64,000 bases of DNA from JABDGV01 sp964577935 (GCA_964577935.1 CAZOAJ010000007.1:1-64000), one strand, 5' to 3'. Shown: positions 1 through 9,120, numbered from the stretch's first letter. Numbers and translations: made by a program. Notes: a model not told the origin generated them from the letters alone.

Positions 1-40
1 TTTAATGAATAAAGAAAGGCTTTTCTTGAATCCCAGGCAT

Positions 41-316
41 TTACGCAACACAGCCACCAGAAAGTGTAAGGCGAGTTTCAGAGCAGTTCAATTCATATAA
101 TTTTGTACAGAATTGTATAGCTGCATAAAAATCTTTGTCAGATATCACACTGTTATATGATATATCAAGCTCCTCAAGAGATGATGGAAACTTCACCGCT
201 TTGAGTGAGAGGTCTATGCCTCTACACTTAATCACTCGCAATTTTGTGCATAGCTTTATAGCTAATTTAAGGGTTTCGTGTTCAATAATGAATAGATACA
301 TTCCGCACCTACTCAA
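41..316 (-). pseudogene. Leucine-rich-repeat protein fragment
   Basis: This short leftward reading frame encodes about two and a half leucine-rich repeats of the cysteine-containing (F-box-associated) type: 'LCTKLRVIKCRGIDLS', 'LEELDISYN' and 'FCTKLYELNCSETRL' alternate with short helical stretches. The frame stays open about 30 bases upstream of its TTG start to a stop at 347-349. The repeats begin at once, with no capping region or ribosome site, so it looks like the tail of a once longer LRR gene and not an intact small gene. LRR proteins of this kind are common host-interaction candidates in amoeba-associated chlamydiae (family knowledge). Whether it is expressed is unknown. Confidence 0.5.
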
Positions 317-370
317 AATTTCGCATTTAGTGGATGATTGGTGTGACTATATAAATGTGAGAAAATCAAT

Positions 371-715
371 ATGAATCTATTTCTTCAAGCTCAACAAACA
401 GCACCTGCTTCAGTAGAACAAGGCTTTGAGCAGACCTTTATTATGCTCGCAATAGCGCTTGTCTTTTTTTACTTTATCCTTTGGCGCCCAGAGCAAAAAA
501 AGAAAAAACAAATGGATGAAATGCGATCCTCCATGAAGAAGGGCGATCGTGTGATGGTAGCTGGAATTTTAGGTGAAGTTTACAAAGTGAATTCAGATAC
601 CGTGATCGTGAAACTCGTTGAAGGGGCTAAAATGGAAGTTCTCAAGGCTGCTATCAATGAGATCCAAGGAAAGGGTTCTGCTGCTGAAAAAGAAGAAGAG
701 AAAGTATCTGAGTAA
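371..715 (+). CDS. yajC: YajC, Sec translocon accessory subunit
   Basis: The 114-residue protein has the YajC layout: a short periplasmic N-terminus, one membrane segment (about residues 24-40, 'FIMLAIALVFFYFILW'), the family signature 'RPEQKKKKQMDEM' directly after it, and a small cytoplasmic domain with 'KKGDRVMVAGILGEVYKV'. YajC associates with SecDF and SecYEG in the inner membrane during protein export. SecDF is also in this window but 30 kb away. It is convergent with rho, with a hairpin between them. The C-terminal tail is rich in glutamate and lysine. Identification is secure. Confidence 0.95.
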   Translation: MNLFLQAQQTAPASVEQGFEQTFIMLAIALVFFYFILWRPEQKKKKQMDEMRSSMKKGDRVMVAGILGEVYKVNSDTVIVKLVEGAKMEVLKAAINEIQGKGSAAEKEEEKVSE

Positions 716-718
716 CTT

Positions 719-739
719 TCGTTAGGTAGGATCTGAAGG
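719..739. repeat. Partial copy of the intergenic repeat found around pgsA
   Basis: The stretch 'cgttaggtaggatctgaagg' behind yajC resembles the left end of the two longer repeats at 8915 and 9768 (core GTTA-G-AGGATCTGA). Only about 20 bases can be matched by eye, so this could be coincidence. Confidence 0.3.
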
Positions 740-865
740 CCTCATTTGATAGTTTGCCTAACCAATACTTGCCCAACCAATATATGTCCTGAAGTGAGAA
801 GCTGAAGATATATAGTCTTCGTGCTTCTTCACTTAGGTGTATGAAGAATGACTTCTGATTCAGAT

Positions 866-888
866 AAAGAGGGGAGATTCCCCTCTTT
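866..888. terminator. Bidirectional terminator between yajC and rho
   Basis: AAAGAGGGG, a 5-base loop AGATT and CCCCTCTTT form a perfect 9-bp GC-rich stem. It lies five bases past the rho stop codon and between two convergent genes, and could stop transcription from both sides. Confidence 0.75.
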
Positions 889-893
889 AGATT

Positions 894-2351
894 CTAGTCT
901 TTCATCCCAAGTAAAAATTCGATGTTGCTGTTGGTCTTTCGAAGTCTGCCAAGAAGCAAGTTCATCGAGTCTATCGTTGATAAATCAGCGATTGCCTGTC
1001 TCATCATATAGATTTTTTCAAGCTCTCCTGGGTGATAGAGGAGTTCCTCTTTCCTTGTTCCGCTCTTGAGGACGTCAACGGCTGGATAGATTCTTCGATC
1101 GGCAAGCCTGCGATCAAGAACAAGCTCCATATTGCCTGTACCTTTGAACTCTTCAAAGATAACCTCATCCATTCTTGATCCTGTTTCAATCAAGGATGTA
1201 GCAATGATTGTTAAAGATCCGCCCTGTTCCATACAGCGAGCAGAACCGAAGAATCGTTTTGGTTTGTGGAGAGCATTGGCATCAATACCGCCACTCAAGA
1301 TTTTGCCTGAATGTGGCTGAACGGCGTTATAGGCTCTAGCGAGTCGTGTAAGCGAATCAAGTAAGATTACGACATCGTGGCCATACTCGACGAGACGTCG
1401 TGCTTTTTCGATCGTCATTTCCGATACTTGGACATGGCGTTCTGGCGGCTCATCAAAGGTTGAAGAAATAACTTCACCTCTTACCAGGCGTTCCATGTCT
1501 GTGACCTCTTCAGGTCGCTCGTCAATCAACAAGACCATCAGAATAACTTCTGGGTTATTTCTTGCTATTGAGTTTGCAATGTTCTGAAGAATAATAGTCT
1601 TTCCGGTCCTTGGAGGAGCAACAATAAGTGAGCGTTGGCCTTTTCCAATCGGAGCAACAAGATCGATAACTCGCCCTGTAAAGTTCTCTTTTGCAACTTC
1701 CATTACAATCCGTTGAGTTGGATAGATGGGAGTGAGGTTTTCGAAATGGATTCGCTCTTTGGCTTTTTCAGGTGCTTTATTATTAATCTTATCGACTTTG
1801 ATAAGTGCAAAATATTTTTCTTTATCACGCGGGGATCTCATCGATCCTGCAACAGTATCGCCTTTTTTGAGGTCGAACCTACGGATTTGTGCTGGGGAGA
1901 CATAGATATCTTCGGCTGAAGGAAGGTAGTTGTAGTTTTGAGATCTCAGAAAGCCGTAGCCATCGGGCAGAATTTCTAAAACACCTTCGCCATAGAGTAC
2001 TTCATTTGGACGCTCTGATACGACTTTTACAATCTCAAAAACCATTTGTGATTTAGTCAGCGATCCGAGATGTCGAAGCCCTATGTTTTTTGCGTATTGG
2101 TTGAGCTGGTCGATATTCATGCGTTGAAGATCGGCGATTTTCGTGATGCACAAAGGCGCCTCTGATTCACTGGCCCCGTCGCACGCGCCTTGTCTGCTAT
2201 ATTGATCTTCATTTTGATCGTCGTTTGTCATTCGACGACGAGAGCTTTCCGTCCCCGGTTCCGTTTGAGATTCTGCTTCGGATTCTAAACGATGTTCTCT
2301 ATTTGACACTTGGGTTGACTCTTGGGTTGGCATACGATCTTCATGTTCCAT
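894..2351 (-). CDS. rho: Transcription termination factor Rho
   Basis: This is the hexameric RNA-dependent ATPase that ends transcription. In order it has a charged low-complexity N-terminal extension (residues 1-68), the Rho N-terminal helical domain (about 72-112), the cold-shock-like RNA-binding domain (about 118-190, with 'LEILPDGYGFLRS') and the RecA-like motor. The motor has Walker A 'APPRTGKT' at 245-252 and Walker B around 'VLLIDERPEEVTD' at 273-285. At 485 residues it is longer than E. coli Rho (419) because of the extension. It starts the chlamydial order rho-coaE-polA-sppA, with coaE ending 28 bases upstream. Rho in these bacteria commonly lies beside coaE (family knowledge). Confidence 0.97.
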   Translation of the reverse strand: MEHEDRMPTQESTQVSNREHRLESEAESQTEPGTESSRRRMTNDDQNEDQYSRQGACDGASESEAPLCITKIADLQRMNIDQLNQYAKNIGLRHLGSLTKSQMVFEIVKVVSERPNEVLYGEGVLEILPDGYGFLRSQNYNYLPSAEDIYVSPAQIRRFDLKKGDTVAGSMRSPRDKEKYFALIKVDKINNKAPEKAKERIHFENLTPIYPTQRIVMEVAKENFTGRVIDLVAPIGKGQRSLIVAPPRTGKTIILQNIANSIARNNPEVILMVLLIDERPEEVTDMERLVRGEVISSTFDEPPERHVQVSEMTIEKARRLVEYGHDVVILLDSLTRLARAYNAVQPHSGKILSGGIDANALHKPKRFFGSARCMEQGGSLTIIATSLIETGSRMDEVIFEEFKGTGNMELVLDRRLADRRIYPAVDVLKSGTRKEELLYHPGELEKIYMMRQAIADLSTIDSMNLLLGRLRKTNSNIEFLLGMKD

Positions 2352-2378
2352 ATAGGCTGTAACGACACCTCTTTAAGG

Positions 2379-3008
2379 CTACACCTCTTTTGAGGTTAGG
2401 GTTTTGTTGAGCGCTTCCAACTGAAGCTCAAACTCTTCTAATGATGAAGAGTTATCGATGCAGTAGGTGCATAATTGTTTTTTCTGTTCATCCGGGACGA
2501 AATAATGTAATCGCGAATAAAAATCTTCCTCTTCATGAGAAGTGCAAAAAGATGCCTTCGCTTGATCAAGCGGTCTCTTAATAAGGATCGTTTTATCAAA
2601 CCACTTTGAAAATGGTTGCTCACTTTCAAAGAGAAGAGGAATTTCGGCAACAAAAAGAGGCGCATGTTGTTCTTTTGCAGTTTCATAAGCTTCAACCATC
2701 TTCGTAAAGACATATTGATGCGTTGCAGATTCTAGATTTAATCGGTTATTGCATGTAGTCGAATTTTTTTTCGAAGAGAACACTCGCTTGGCCAATTTTG
2801 AACGATTAATTTTCCCATCCGATAAGATGTCTTCCCCAAAAATCCCAACTATAAAGCTTTTCAGCGCATGATCATGTACATATGCTCTATGTAAACATTC
2901 ATCAGCGTTGAAGGTGTAGGCCCCATGGTTTGAGAAGAATTTCAGGGCGGTAGATTTTCCTGATGCAATCGAACCAGTAAGTCCTACTTTTAAGACATGG
3001 CTCGACAT
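2379..3008 (-). CDS. coaE: Dephospho-CoA kinase
   Basis: CoaE phosphorylates dephospho-CoA with ATP in the last step of coenzyme A synthesis. The P-loop 'GLTGSIASGKST' lies at the N-terminus, followed by 'FNADECLHRAY', which fits the family's D-x2-H motif, and by 'VAEIPLLFES', matching the substrate-binding region. The frame stays open to 3062, but the first 18 residues would overlap the end of polA. The ATG at 3008 sits 11 bases after the polA stop and puts the P-loop at the usual distance from the start, so I chose it (209 residues). It is translated as part of the polA-coaE-rho run. Confidence 0.92.
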   Translation of the reverse strand: MSSHVLKVGLTGSIASGKSTALKFFSNHGAYTFNADECLHRAYVHDHALKSFIVGIFGEDILSDGKINRSKLAKRVFSSKKNSTTCNNRLNLESATHQYVFTKMVEAYETAKEQHAPLFVAEIPLLFESEQPFSKWFDKTILIKRPLDQAKASFCTSHEEEDFYSRLHYFVPDEQKKQLCTYCIDNSSSLEEFELQLEALNKTLTSKEV

Positions 3009-3018
3009 CTGGTTCACT

Positions 3019-5664
3019 TTAACATTCCCCCCAATTTTTTCCAACCGCAACATCGACAACAAGAGGGACTTTCAATTCCATAACACCTGACATGAGCTTA
3101 GGAATCTCTGTTTCAAATAGGTGAACTTCATCGTCGGGGATTTCAAAAAGAAGTTCGTCATGAATTTGAAGAATCATTACCCCTTGAGTTTTCTGCTTCG
3201 CCATCCAGCGATCTACCGCAATCATTGCCATTTTGATAATATCTGCCGCTGTCCCCTGAAAGGGGGTATTGATGGCAAGTCGCTCCTGAGCTGATCGTAT
3301 TGTAAAATTTGAATTTGAAATATCGGGAAGGATTCTTTCGCGATTTGTTAATGTCTGCGCTCTGCCTGTTTTCCTGGCTTTTTCTTTAAGCTCCTCAACG
3401 AATCCATGGATGTGTTTGTACTGTTGAAAGTAGTGGTTTATGAAGTGCTGAGCTTCTGCAACAGGAATTTGAAGCTGTTGTGCTAGTCCATATGCCTGCT
3501 GTCCATATATTACGCCAAAATTAACCGCTTTGGCTTTACGTCTCATCTCTTCCGTTACCATCTCTAAGGAAACTCCAAAGAGTTCAGCAGCGGTGGCTTT
3601 ATGAACATCTAGCCCTTCTTGGAAGGCTTTAAGTAAATTTGGGTCACAGCACATGTGAGCTAATATTCTGAGCTCTATTTGTGAATAATCAGCTGAAAGA
3701 AGTTTCCATCCAGGTTTCTGTGCCTGTATGCTTTTTCGAATTTTTTTTCCTAGCTCTGTCCGAATAGGGATATTTTGTAGGTTTGGATCTGTACAAGATA
3801 GCCTTCCGGTAGCGGTTCCAGTTTGATTGAAGTGTGCATGGACACGTCCTGTAGTAGGATTGACCATGCCGGGTAACACCTCAAGATAGGTAGATCGAAG
3901 TTTTTCCAGAGATCTGAAAGAAAGCAGTTTTGTTGCAATAGGATGCTTATCAACAAGGCCTTCGAGAATATCAGAACTTGTTGAATAAGATGTTTGTGTC
4001 TTTCTGCCTTTAGGAAGTTTAAGCTCTTCAAAAAGCACTGCTGAAAGTTGTTTGGGAGATGTGATGGTAAATGGGTGTCCTGCAAGCAGATGTATCTCAT
4101 CTTCAAGTTGTGAGAGCTCTTTTTGGACCTCATTTAAAAGGACATGGATGTCCTGGGTATTAATGTAGACGCCATTTGTTTCCATTTTTTGAAGAATTGG
4201 GACTATAGGCATCTCGATATCGAAGAAAAGTCTTTCTAGTCCTCGTTTTTGTAGCTCTATATGGAGCTCTTTATAGAGTCTGAGAGTATATTCGACATCA
4301 TCGCCGCAGTATCGAGCAACATCTTCAATGGGAGCTTTGTCTATTGTTTGGGTGTTTTTACCTGATCCAATGAGGCTTTCTATTGGAATCATATCTTTGT
4401 TGAAATATCTTTTTGCGAGAATGTCGAGGCCATGCCGCCTTTCATGAGCATTCAGAAGATAAGAGGCAAGAAGTGTATCAAAATAGGGGGTAAGGTGCGT
4501 TACTCCATATCTCTTCAATATATGAAGGTCATACTTGAGGTTATGCCCTATAAGAGGACGATTATCAAGTGCTTCTTTCAAGAAGTGAAGAATCGCTTCT
4601 TTGTGCATTTCAGCATTCGCTGGAATGTAATAAACATCTTTTGGATCAATTCCAAGGCCGCATCCAACGAGGTCAGCACTCATTTGATCAAGACTTGTAG
4701 TTTCACAGTCAACGCAGATGGGGTCTTTTTCTGTAAGCTGTTTAAGGCCTTGAGTACATTCATCTGGCTTTACGATCAAGTGAAGAGTCGAGGAAGGTGG
4801 AGTTTTGATGTCTTCTCCGCTCATGAGGGAGAAAAATTCCTTCTCCCTGTAGAAATCATTTAAAGGATCGAGAGGTGTTGATTTCCATAAATAGGTATTT
4901 TCATCAAATGGAACGTCGACATCCTCGATGAGAGAGACGAGTTTTCGAGACAGGCGAGCTATTTCAATTTCATTTCGAATTGTTTCTCCGCGTTTGCCTG
5001 TAATATTCTCAGCATTATTCAACACTCCTTCAAGAGATCCATATGTTTGAAGAAGCTGCAAGGCTCCCTTGGGTCCAAGTCCGGAAACTCCCGGAATGTT
5101 ATCTGAGGCATCCCCAATGAGAGCAAGATAGTCAGCGAGTTTCTTAGGAGGCAGCCCCCATTTTTCTTCGGCTTTTTTCTCATCGATGACATCAAAGTCA
5201 TGCATCGGATCGATGATTTTGACGTTTGTGTCAATAAGCTGCATAAGATCTTTGTCTGCTGAACAGATAGTGACCTCTTTGCCCGCTTCCAGTGCCTTTT
5301 TAGTCAGAGTTGCAATTGTATCATCGGCTTCGACTCCAGCAATCGAAAGCATCGGTAGTCCAATAAGGGAGCAGAATCGTTTTGCTTCTTCAATCTGCTT
5401 AATGAGATCGGGAGGTGTTGGTTTTCTATGAGCTTTGTATTCTGGGTATAGAGCTAGACGAGCTCGCTTATTATCTGGGCCATCAAAAACAGATACGATA
5501 TGCTCGGACATAAACATCTGCCGTAGCTTCAAGATAGATCGTATAAATCCAAATAAGGCGCCTGTAGACTCTCCAGATTTTGTGGATAGGCCTCGGATAG
5601 CGAAATAATTACGATAGATCAATCCAGATGAATCAATAATACAGAGCACAAATAACTCACACAC
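3019..5664 (-). CDS. polA: DNA polymerase I
   Basis: At 881 residues it has all three classic domains. The N-terminal 5' nuclease holds 'SVFDGPDNKRA', 'AGVEADDTIATL' and 'CSADKDLMQL'. The 3'-5' proofreading domain appears intact: Exo I D319-C-E321, Exo II 'HNLKYDLH' and Exo III 'YCGDD'. The family A polymerase domain has motif A 'DYSQIELRI', motif B 'RRKAKAVNFGVIYG' and motif C 'QIHDELLFE' about 45 residues from the end. It fills gaps and removes primers. Several bacterial PolI enzymes have lost proofreading residues; this one has not. The start 'MCELFVLCIIDSSG' places the first nuclease aspartate at residue 11, as expected. Confidence 0.97.
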   Translation of the reverse strand: MCELFVLCIIDSSGLIYRNYFAIRGLSTKSGESTGALFGFIRSILKLRQMFMSEHIVSVFDGPDNKRARLALYPEYKAHRKPTPPDLIKQIEEAKRFCSLIGLPMLSIAGVEADDTIATLTKKALEAGKEVTICSADKDLMQLIDTNVKIIDPMHDFDVIDEKKAEEKWGLPPKKLADYLALIGDASDNIPGVSGLGPKGALQLLQTYGSLEGVLNNAENITGKRGETIRNEIEIARLSRKLVSLIEDVDVPFDENTYLWKSTPLDPLNDFYREKEFFSLMSGEDIKTPPSSTLHLIVKPDECTQGLKQLTEKDPICVDCETTSLDQMSADLVGCGLGIDPKDVYYIPANAEMHKEAILHFLKEALDNRPLIGHNLKYDLHILKRYGVTHLTPYFDTLLASYLLNAHERRHGLDILAKRYFNKDMIPIESLIGSGKNTQTIDKAPIEDVARYCGDDVEYTLRLYKELHIELQKRGLERLFFDIEMPIVPILQKMETNGVYINTQDIHVLLNEVQKELSQLEDEIHLLAGHPFTITSPKQLSAVLFEELKLPKGRKTQTSYSTSSDILEGLVDKHPIATKLLSFRSLEKLRSTYLEVLPGMVNPTTGRVHAHFNQTGTATGRLSCTDPNLQNIPIRTELGKKIRKSIQAQKPGWKLLSADYSQIELRILAHMCCDPNLLKAFQEGLDVHKATAAELFGVSLEMVTEEMRRKAKAVNFGVIYGQQAYGLAQQLQIPVAEAQHFINHYFQQYKHIHGFVEELKEKARKTGRAQTLTNRERILPDISNSNFTIRSAQERLAINTPFQGTAADIIKMAMIAVDRWMAKQKTQGVMILQIHDELLFEIPDDEVHLFETEIPKLMSGVMELKVPLVVDVAVGKNWGEC

Positions 5665-5733
5665 ATAGGGTTCGAAAGCTCGCTGAAGGAAATCAGCGAG
5701 CTTATAATACAGTAATGATTGCTTTTCTAAGAC

Positions 5734-6792
5734 TTATTTCTTGCTTGCCGCAAAAGGGCTTGTTGGGTGGTACATATAGAGAACTTTACCAACAAGAGCT
5801 GGATCAATATCTCCCGGAATTCGAAGCTGGTGCTCTACTTTACCTTTGATCATTTTGGCTTCAGGACTGAAGAGATCTTCAAGGAGTGAACCACTGGTCA
5901 GCTGAACGATTTGGTACGAATCTTTGATCCCTAGAGAGGTAGCTAATTGCTCAAGGACAGCAAAGTATGAGTTATTAATTTCATCGATATATCCCTTGGT
6001 AAGAGACTGATCTGCTGGGAAAACTTGAGCCCCAATTTCAACCAAAATAGGTTTTGTTAATGCTGGACGAGCTCCTGATACGGTTGCTACAAACTGGTTG
6101 TAAGCATCATCAATGATCTCTTGGTATCCAGCTTCTTCATCTTCTCTCCATGGTCTGAATGGGTTGAGGTCATCCTTGCCGGTTCCAGCATAGATCGTTG
6201 TGGAGTCAATACCGAGCCTTTCTAGGATGCTAGAAAAGTTGAAAATTGTTGGCATGATGACACCTACGCTTCCAACGATGCTATCCCGAGAAGAATAGAT
6301 CTTGTCAGCACTACAAGCGATATACATACCTCCTGAGGCGCACATGCCGTCTACATAGGCGATTACAGGGATATTGAGTTTAGCCTTATATTCCTTGATG
6401 AGTTGATATATGCCGGCTGAATCATCTGCGGTTCCTCCTGGAGTGTCGATATACAATAGAAGGGCTTTGATTTGACTTGATTTGAGTTCGCCATCAAGAG
6501 ATTCAACTAAAATTTTTCGAACTTCCTGGCGTTGCATGTGTTTCGTTAATCCTACGACTCCTCGAAAATCAAGCTGCAGGATCGTGGGCGCCTGTGATGA
6601 AAAATTTTTGAGCTTCCAGTCATGCGTTGGAAGCATTTCGATGCTTTTTGTGTGAGGAGGCGTTCCTGGTGAACTGAAAAAAAAGCCAATTCCAAGAATA
6701 ATCAACACAATCCCAAAGGCAAATCCTATAACTCGAAAAATAGTTATAAGGGTTGCTCGCATAATATCTTTAGTCATTGAATCTGAAGACAT
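5734..6792 (-). CDS. sppA: Signal peptide peptidase SppA/SohB (S49 protease)
   Basis: A membrane-anchored serine protease that degrades cleaved signal peptides. One hydrophobic anchor near the N-terminus ('FAFGIVLIILGIGFFF') is followed by a single S49 domain. The Ser-Lys dyad of the short Bacillus-type enzymes is visible: the serine in 'MCASGGMYIACSADKI' and the lysine in 'AGTGKDDLNPFR', 53 residues later. The open frame begins at a TTG at 6810, but GAGGA lies nine bases before the ATG at 6792, so that start (352 residues) is preferred. It follows the chlamydial order after polA, and precedes the nucleotide transporter region as in Chlamydia. Confidence 0.93.
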   Translation of the reverse strand: MSSDSMTKDIMRATLITIFRVIGFAFGIVLIILGIGFFFSSPGTPPHTKSIEMLPTHDWKLKNFSSQAPTILQLDFRGVVGLTKHMQRQEVRKILVESLDGELKSSQIKALLLYIDTPGGTADDSAGIYQLIKEYKAKLNIPVIAYVDGMCASGGMYIACSADKIYSSRDSIVGSVGVIMPTIFNFSSILERLGIDSTTIYAGTGKDDLNPFRPWREDEEAGYQEIIDDAYNQFVATVSGARPALTKPILVEIGAQVFPADQSLTKGYIDEINNSYFAVLEQLATSLGIKDSYQIVQLTSGSLLEDLFSPEAKMIKGKVEHQLRIPGDIDPALVGKVLYMYHPTSPFAASKK

Positions 6793-7118
6793 CTCAATTG
6801 ATCCTCGCAATATACCGCTTGAATAGATAGTGCTTCAAAAGGCTTAAATGAACAATTTAAGCACGTGACTACTATCGGCTCATAAATAAGATAACCCTAC
6901 GAGATCTTTTTTTTTTATTCCAGTCCTAGCTCAACCATGTTATGCAAAATCCGAAGGGATCGATGATCTTCTTCCTAATGTCTGATTAAGTTTGACTATT
7001 TTCGGTGATCATGCTTTTGGGTTCTCTCCTTTCAAAATTGAAGATGATCAAAAATCTGGCGGTTTTGGTATAATGTAACAAAATTTTATCACTGCATACA
7101 TAATATAAGAGTCTCGTT
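6793..7118. other. Divergent intergenic region between sppA and mscS
   Basis: No convincing gene lies in these 326 bases. They hold a poly-T tract near 6908-6918 and, at the right side, a good promoter for the mscS-like gene. The leftward sppA promoter must also be here but I see no clear consensus for it. Confidence 0.5.
7066..7074 (+). promoter_or_regulatory. Extended -10 promoter of the mscS-like gene
   Basis: TGGTATAAT is a perfect extended -10 element (TGnTATAAT) 44 bases before the mscS start. No good -35 box is seen at the right distance, which fits extended -10 promoters. Confidence 0.55.
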
Positions 7119-8240
7119 ATGACACATTTTTTCCTATGGAATCCATTGAACGTTGTCGATGGCGAAGCTAAGTGGCTAGGACTTGTTATTTTGTGGATCT
7201 GCGGGGGATGGATGTCTCTACAAGTTCTAGATAGGCTTATTAAGCACCTTCTTGCTAGAAGACAGCGTATTGGATTTTCATGGCTTGAGGTTCTTTATTC
7301 ATCCTTGTCAAAGCCTCTCTTTTGCTTGACTTGGTTTTATGTGATTGTCCAAGCAATGGATATCGTCTGTGACAATACGTTATCGGGGATGTTTGAGCGT
7401 GAACTTAATCTGATTTTTAGAGTAGCTTCTCTTGCCTTAGTCGGTTGGGCTTTTTTTCGTCTCAAGAGAATTGTTGTCCACTACGCTCTGTCTCAAACTA
7501 AAAAAAACCATCACGGGCAAGAGCTTCAAACAGGGCACCACAACCACCATCATTCTTTAGAGCCAGATACTATCCTTGTAATTTCGAAGCTTGCTTCTTT
7601 TATAGTCTGTCTTTTTTTAACGTTTGCGGCGTTAGAAATTTTAGGGATGAGTTTTACGACTATTTTGGCGTTTGGCGGAGTTTCTGGTTTGGCTATTGCA
7701 ATTGCATCTCAAGAGATTATAGCAAACTTCTTTGGTTCAGTAATGATCCATGTAACACGCCCATTCAAAATTGGCGACTATATTACTGTTCATGATCAGA
7801 GTATCGAGGGGTATGTTCGTTCAATAGGCTGGTATCAAACAAGAATTTCGGGGTATTCGACTCGGACAACTGTTGTTCCAAATGCCGTCTTTACCAAGGC
7901 GGTCGTCACAAACAAAAGCCATTACACCCATAGGCTTCTTGATGAGACTGTCACTGTTCCTTTAGAAGATTTACATAAAGTGCCTACGATTATTTCGAAT
8001 ATGGAAAATCATTTGTCACTTAATCCAAACATTGATCAAGAGCAAAAAATTAATGTTTGGATCAGAAAAGTGAGTCCATCAGGAATTGAAATAGGCCTTT
8101 TTGCGTTAAGTGTTATTTATGACGAAAATGAATTCTATACATTTAGAGATGAAATTTTGATGGCGATGACTAAAGAAGTTGAGGCTGTTGGGGCTACGTT
8201 ATTGACCTCTCCTTTTATTGCCGTGGGATCGCCAGCATAA
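7119..8240 (+). CDS. MscS-family mechanosensitive channel
   Basis: A 373-residue inner-membrane channel of the MscS family, which releases solutes on sudden drops in osmolarity. Hydrophobic helices precede the pore-lining segment 'AFGGVSGLAIAIASQEII' (about 184-201), followed by the beta domain 'RPFKIGDYITV' and 'STRTTVVPNAVF', which match the MscS core. Unusual is a histidine-rich stretch at residues 131-145 ('HHGQELQTGHHNHHH') in the loop between the second and third hydrophobic regions, a possible metal-binding site. It is not part of the conserved chlamydial run around it. The next gene, a DedA protein, has its own promoter. Confidence 0.9.
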   Translation: MTHFFLWNPLNVVDGEAKWLGLVILWICGGWMSLQVLDRLIKHLLARRQRIGFSWLEVLYSSLSKPLFCLTWFYVIVQAMDIVCDNTLSGMFERELNLIFRVASLALVGWAFFRLKRIVVHYALSQTKKNHHGQELQTGHHNHHHSLEPDTILVISKLASFIVCLFLTFAALEILGMSFTTILAFGGVSGLAIAIASQEIIANFFGSVMIHVTRPFKIGDYITVHDQSIEGYVRSIGWYQTRISGYSTRTTVVPNAVFTKAVVTNKSHYTHRLLDETVTVPLEDLHKVPTIISNMENHLSLNPNIDQEQKINVWIRKVSPSGIEIGLFALSVIYDENEFYTFRDEILMAMTKEVEAVGATLLTSPFIAVGSPA

Positions 8241-8253
8241 AACTCATGTATTA

Positions 8254-8262
8254 TGGTATAAT
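8254..8262 (+). promoter_or_regulatory. Extended -10 promoter of the dedA-like gene
   Basis: TGGTATAAT, identical to the element before mscS, lies 28 bases before the ATG of the DedA-like gene and just after the mscS stop codon. A -35 box is not evident. Confidence 0.5.
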
Positions 8263-8289
8263 CATTTTTCAAGTTCAGGTTTAATTTAC

Positions 8290-8910
8290 ATGGAATCGCT
8301 TTTGGGCTGGCTTACAGCTCATGCAGAGCATGCCTATATTTTGGTTTTTTTTCTCCTCGTGGTTACTGGACTCAGTGTTCCTATAAGCGAAGATGTCATG
8401 CTTGTTGCAAGCGGTGTTCTTGCAGCGACCGTGATCCCTGAGCACACACTACATCTTTTTCTCGCCGTATTTTTGGGAACATATGCTTCGGATAATATTG
8501 CCTATGGACTAGGGCGTTTTTTTGGAGATAAACTGTGCAGGATGGCCTGGTTTCAAAAAATTCTTAATCCTAGGCGACTTGAGTGGCTTCAGTCTTTTAT
8601 GCATAGATATGGGACTTGGACGCTTTTTCTCGGGCGATTTATCCCATTTGGATTTCGAAATGGTATTTTTATGACGGCAGGGTTTGGGAAAATGCCTTTC
8701 ATGAAGTTTATGCTGAGTGATGGGGTTGCCTGTCTTCTTTTTACGGCCCTCATTTTCTTTGCTGCCTATTTTGTGGGCCAAAATTATGATAAACTGCTTA
8801 ATTCACTCCACACAGCAGGGCTTGTCTCTCTGCTGATAGTTGTCATTGCGGCTCTTCTTGTGATCGGGTATGCCGTTAGAAAAAAATATCAAGTCCGTAC
8901 GAATGCCTAA
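8290..8910 (+). CDS. DedA/VTT-family membrane protein
   Basis: A 206-residue multi-spanning inner-membrane protein of the DedA (SNARE-associated/VTT) family, whose members flip or transport lipids such as undecaprenyl phosphate or phosphatidylethanolamine and affect envelope homeostasis. Family marks are 'PISEDVMLVASGVLA' near the start, 'GTYASDNIAYGLGRFFG', and the arginine-glycine motif 'FLGRFIPFGFRNGIFMTAG'. The frame is open back to 8218 (inside the mscS end), but the ATG at 8290 follows a promoter and gives the normal family length. It stands before pgsA, so both neighbours act on membrane lipids. Confidence 0.88.
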   Translation: MESLLGWLTAHAEHAYILVFFLLVVTGLSVPISEDVMLVASGVLAATVIPEHTLHLFLAVFLGTYASDNIAYGLGRFFGDKLCRMAWFQKILNPRRLEWLQSFMHRYGTWTLFLGRFIPFGFRNGIFMTAGFGKMPFMKFMLSDGVACLLFTALIFFAAYFVGQNYDKLLNSLHTAGLVSLLIVVIAALLVIGYAVRKKYQVRTNA

Positions 8911-8914
8911 ATCG

Positions 8915-9076
8915 TTCACGTTAGGCAGAATCTAATCATCTTTTTTAAGATATACCAAAGAATTTTCACGAAGTGGAAAGCGTGTAAAGATGCTATGGCT
9001 ATTATACAGGCATTCCAGCTCGCACATCTTGCCGTCAGTCGTATTCAAAATAGATCGGTGAGCTTTCTCGTAACAA
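8915..9076. repeat. Degenerate intergenic repeat, copy 1 (left of pgsA)
   Basis: This stretch aligns end to end by eye with 9768-9926. Shared blocks are TTCACGTTA-GCAG-ATCT near the left end, CACGA-GTGGAA-GC in the middle, and ACATC...CTCGTAACA at the right end. The outer ends GTTA(G/C)G and CGTAAC are themselves inverted, as in small non-autonomous elements. No open frame is supported. Confidence 0.55.
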
Positions 9077-9077
9077 T

Positions 9078-9120
9078 AAGTGTAGACTTAAAGTGTAGAC
9101 TTGCTTGAAGTGTAGACTTA
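9078..9120. repeat. Three short direct repeats before pgsA
   Basis: AAGTGTAGACTT occurs three times (9078-9089, 9091-9102 and 9108-9119), the last after a six-base gap-like spacer. It lies about 95 bases before the pgsA start and could be a protein-binding array or simple slippage. Confidence 0.6.

Noticed and set aside
135..374. 79-codon frame ending within the start of yajC
   Set aside because: It is antisense to the LRR fragment and has no ribosome site or family pattern.
3009..3062. Longer coaE start overlapping polA
   Set aside because: The extra residues are just the out-of-frame end of polA; the ATG at 3008 puts the P-loop at its usual place.
8509..8781. 90-codon leftward frame inside the DedA gene
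   Set aside because: A shadow of a well-supported membrane protein gene; its lysine-rich text is typical of the reverse strand of membrane-protein genes.
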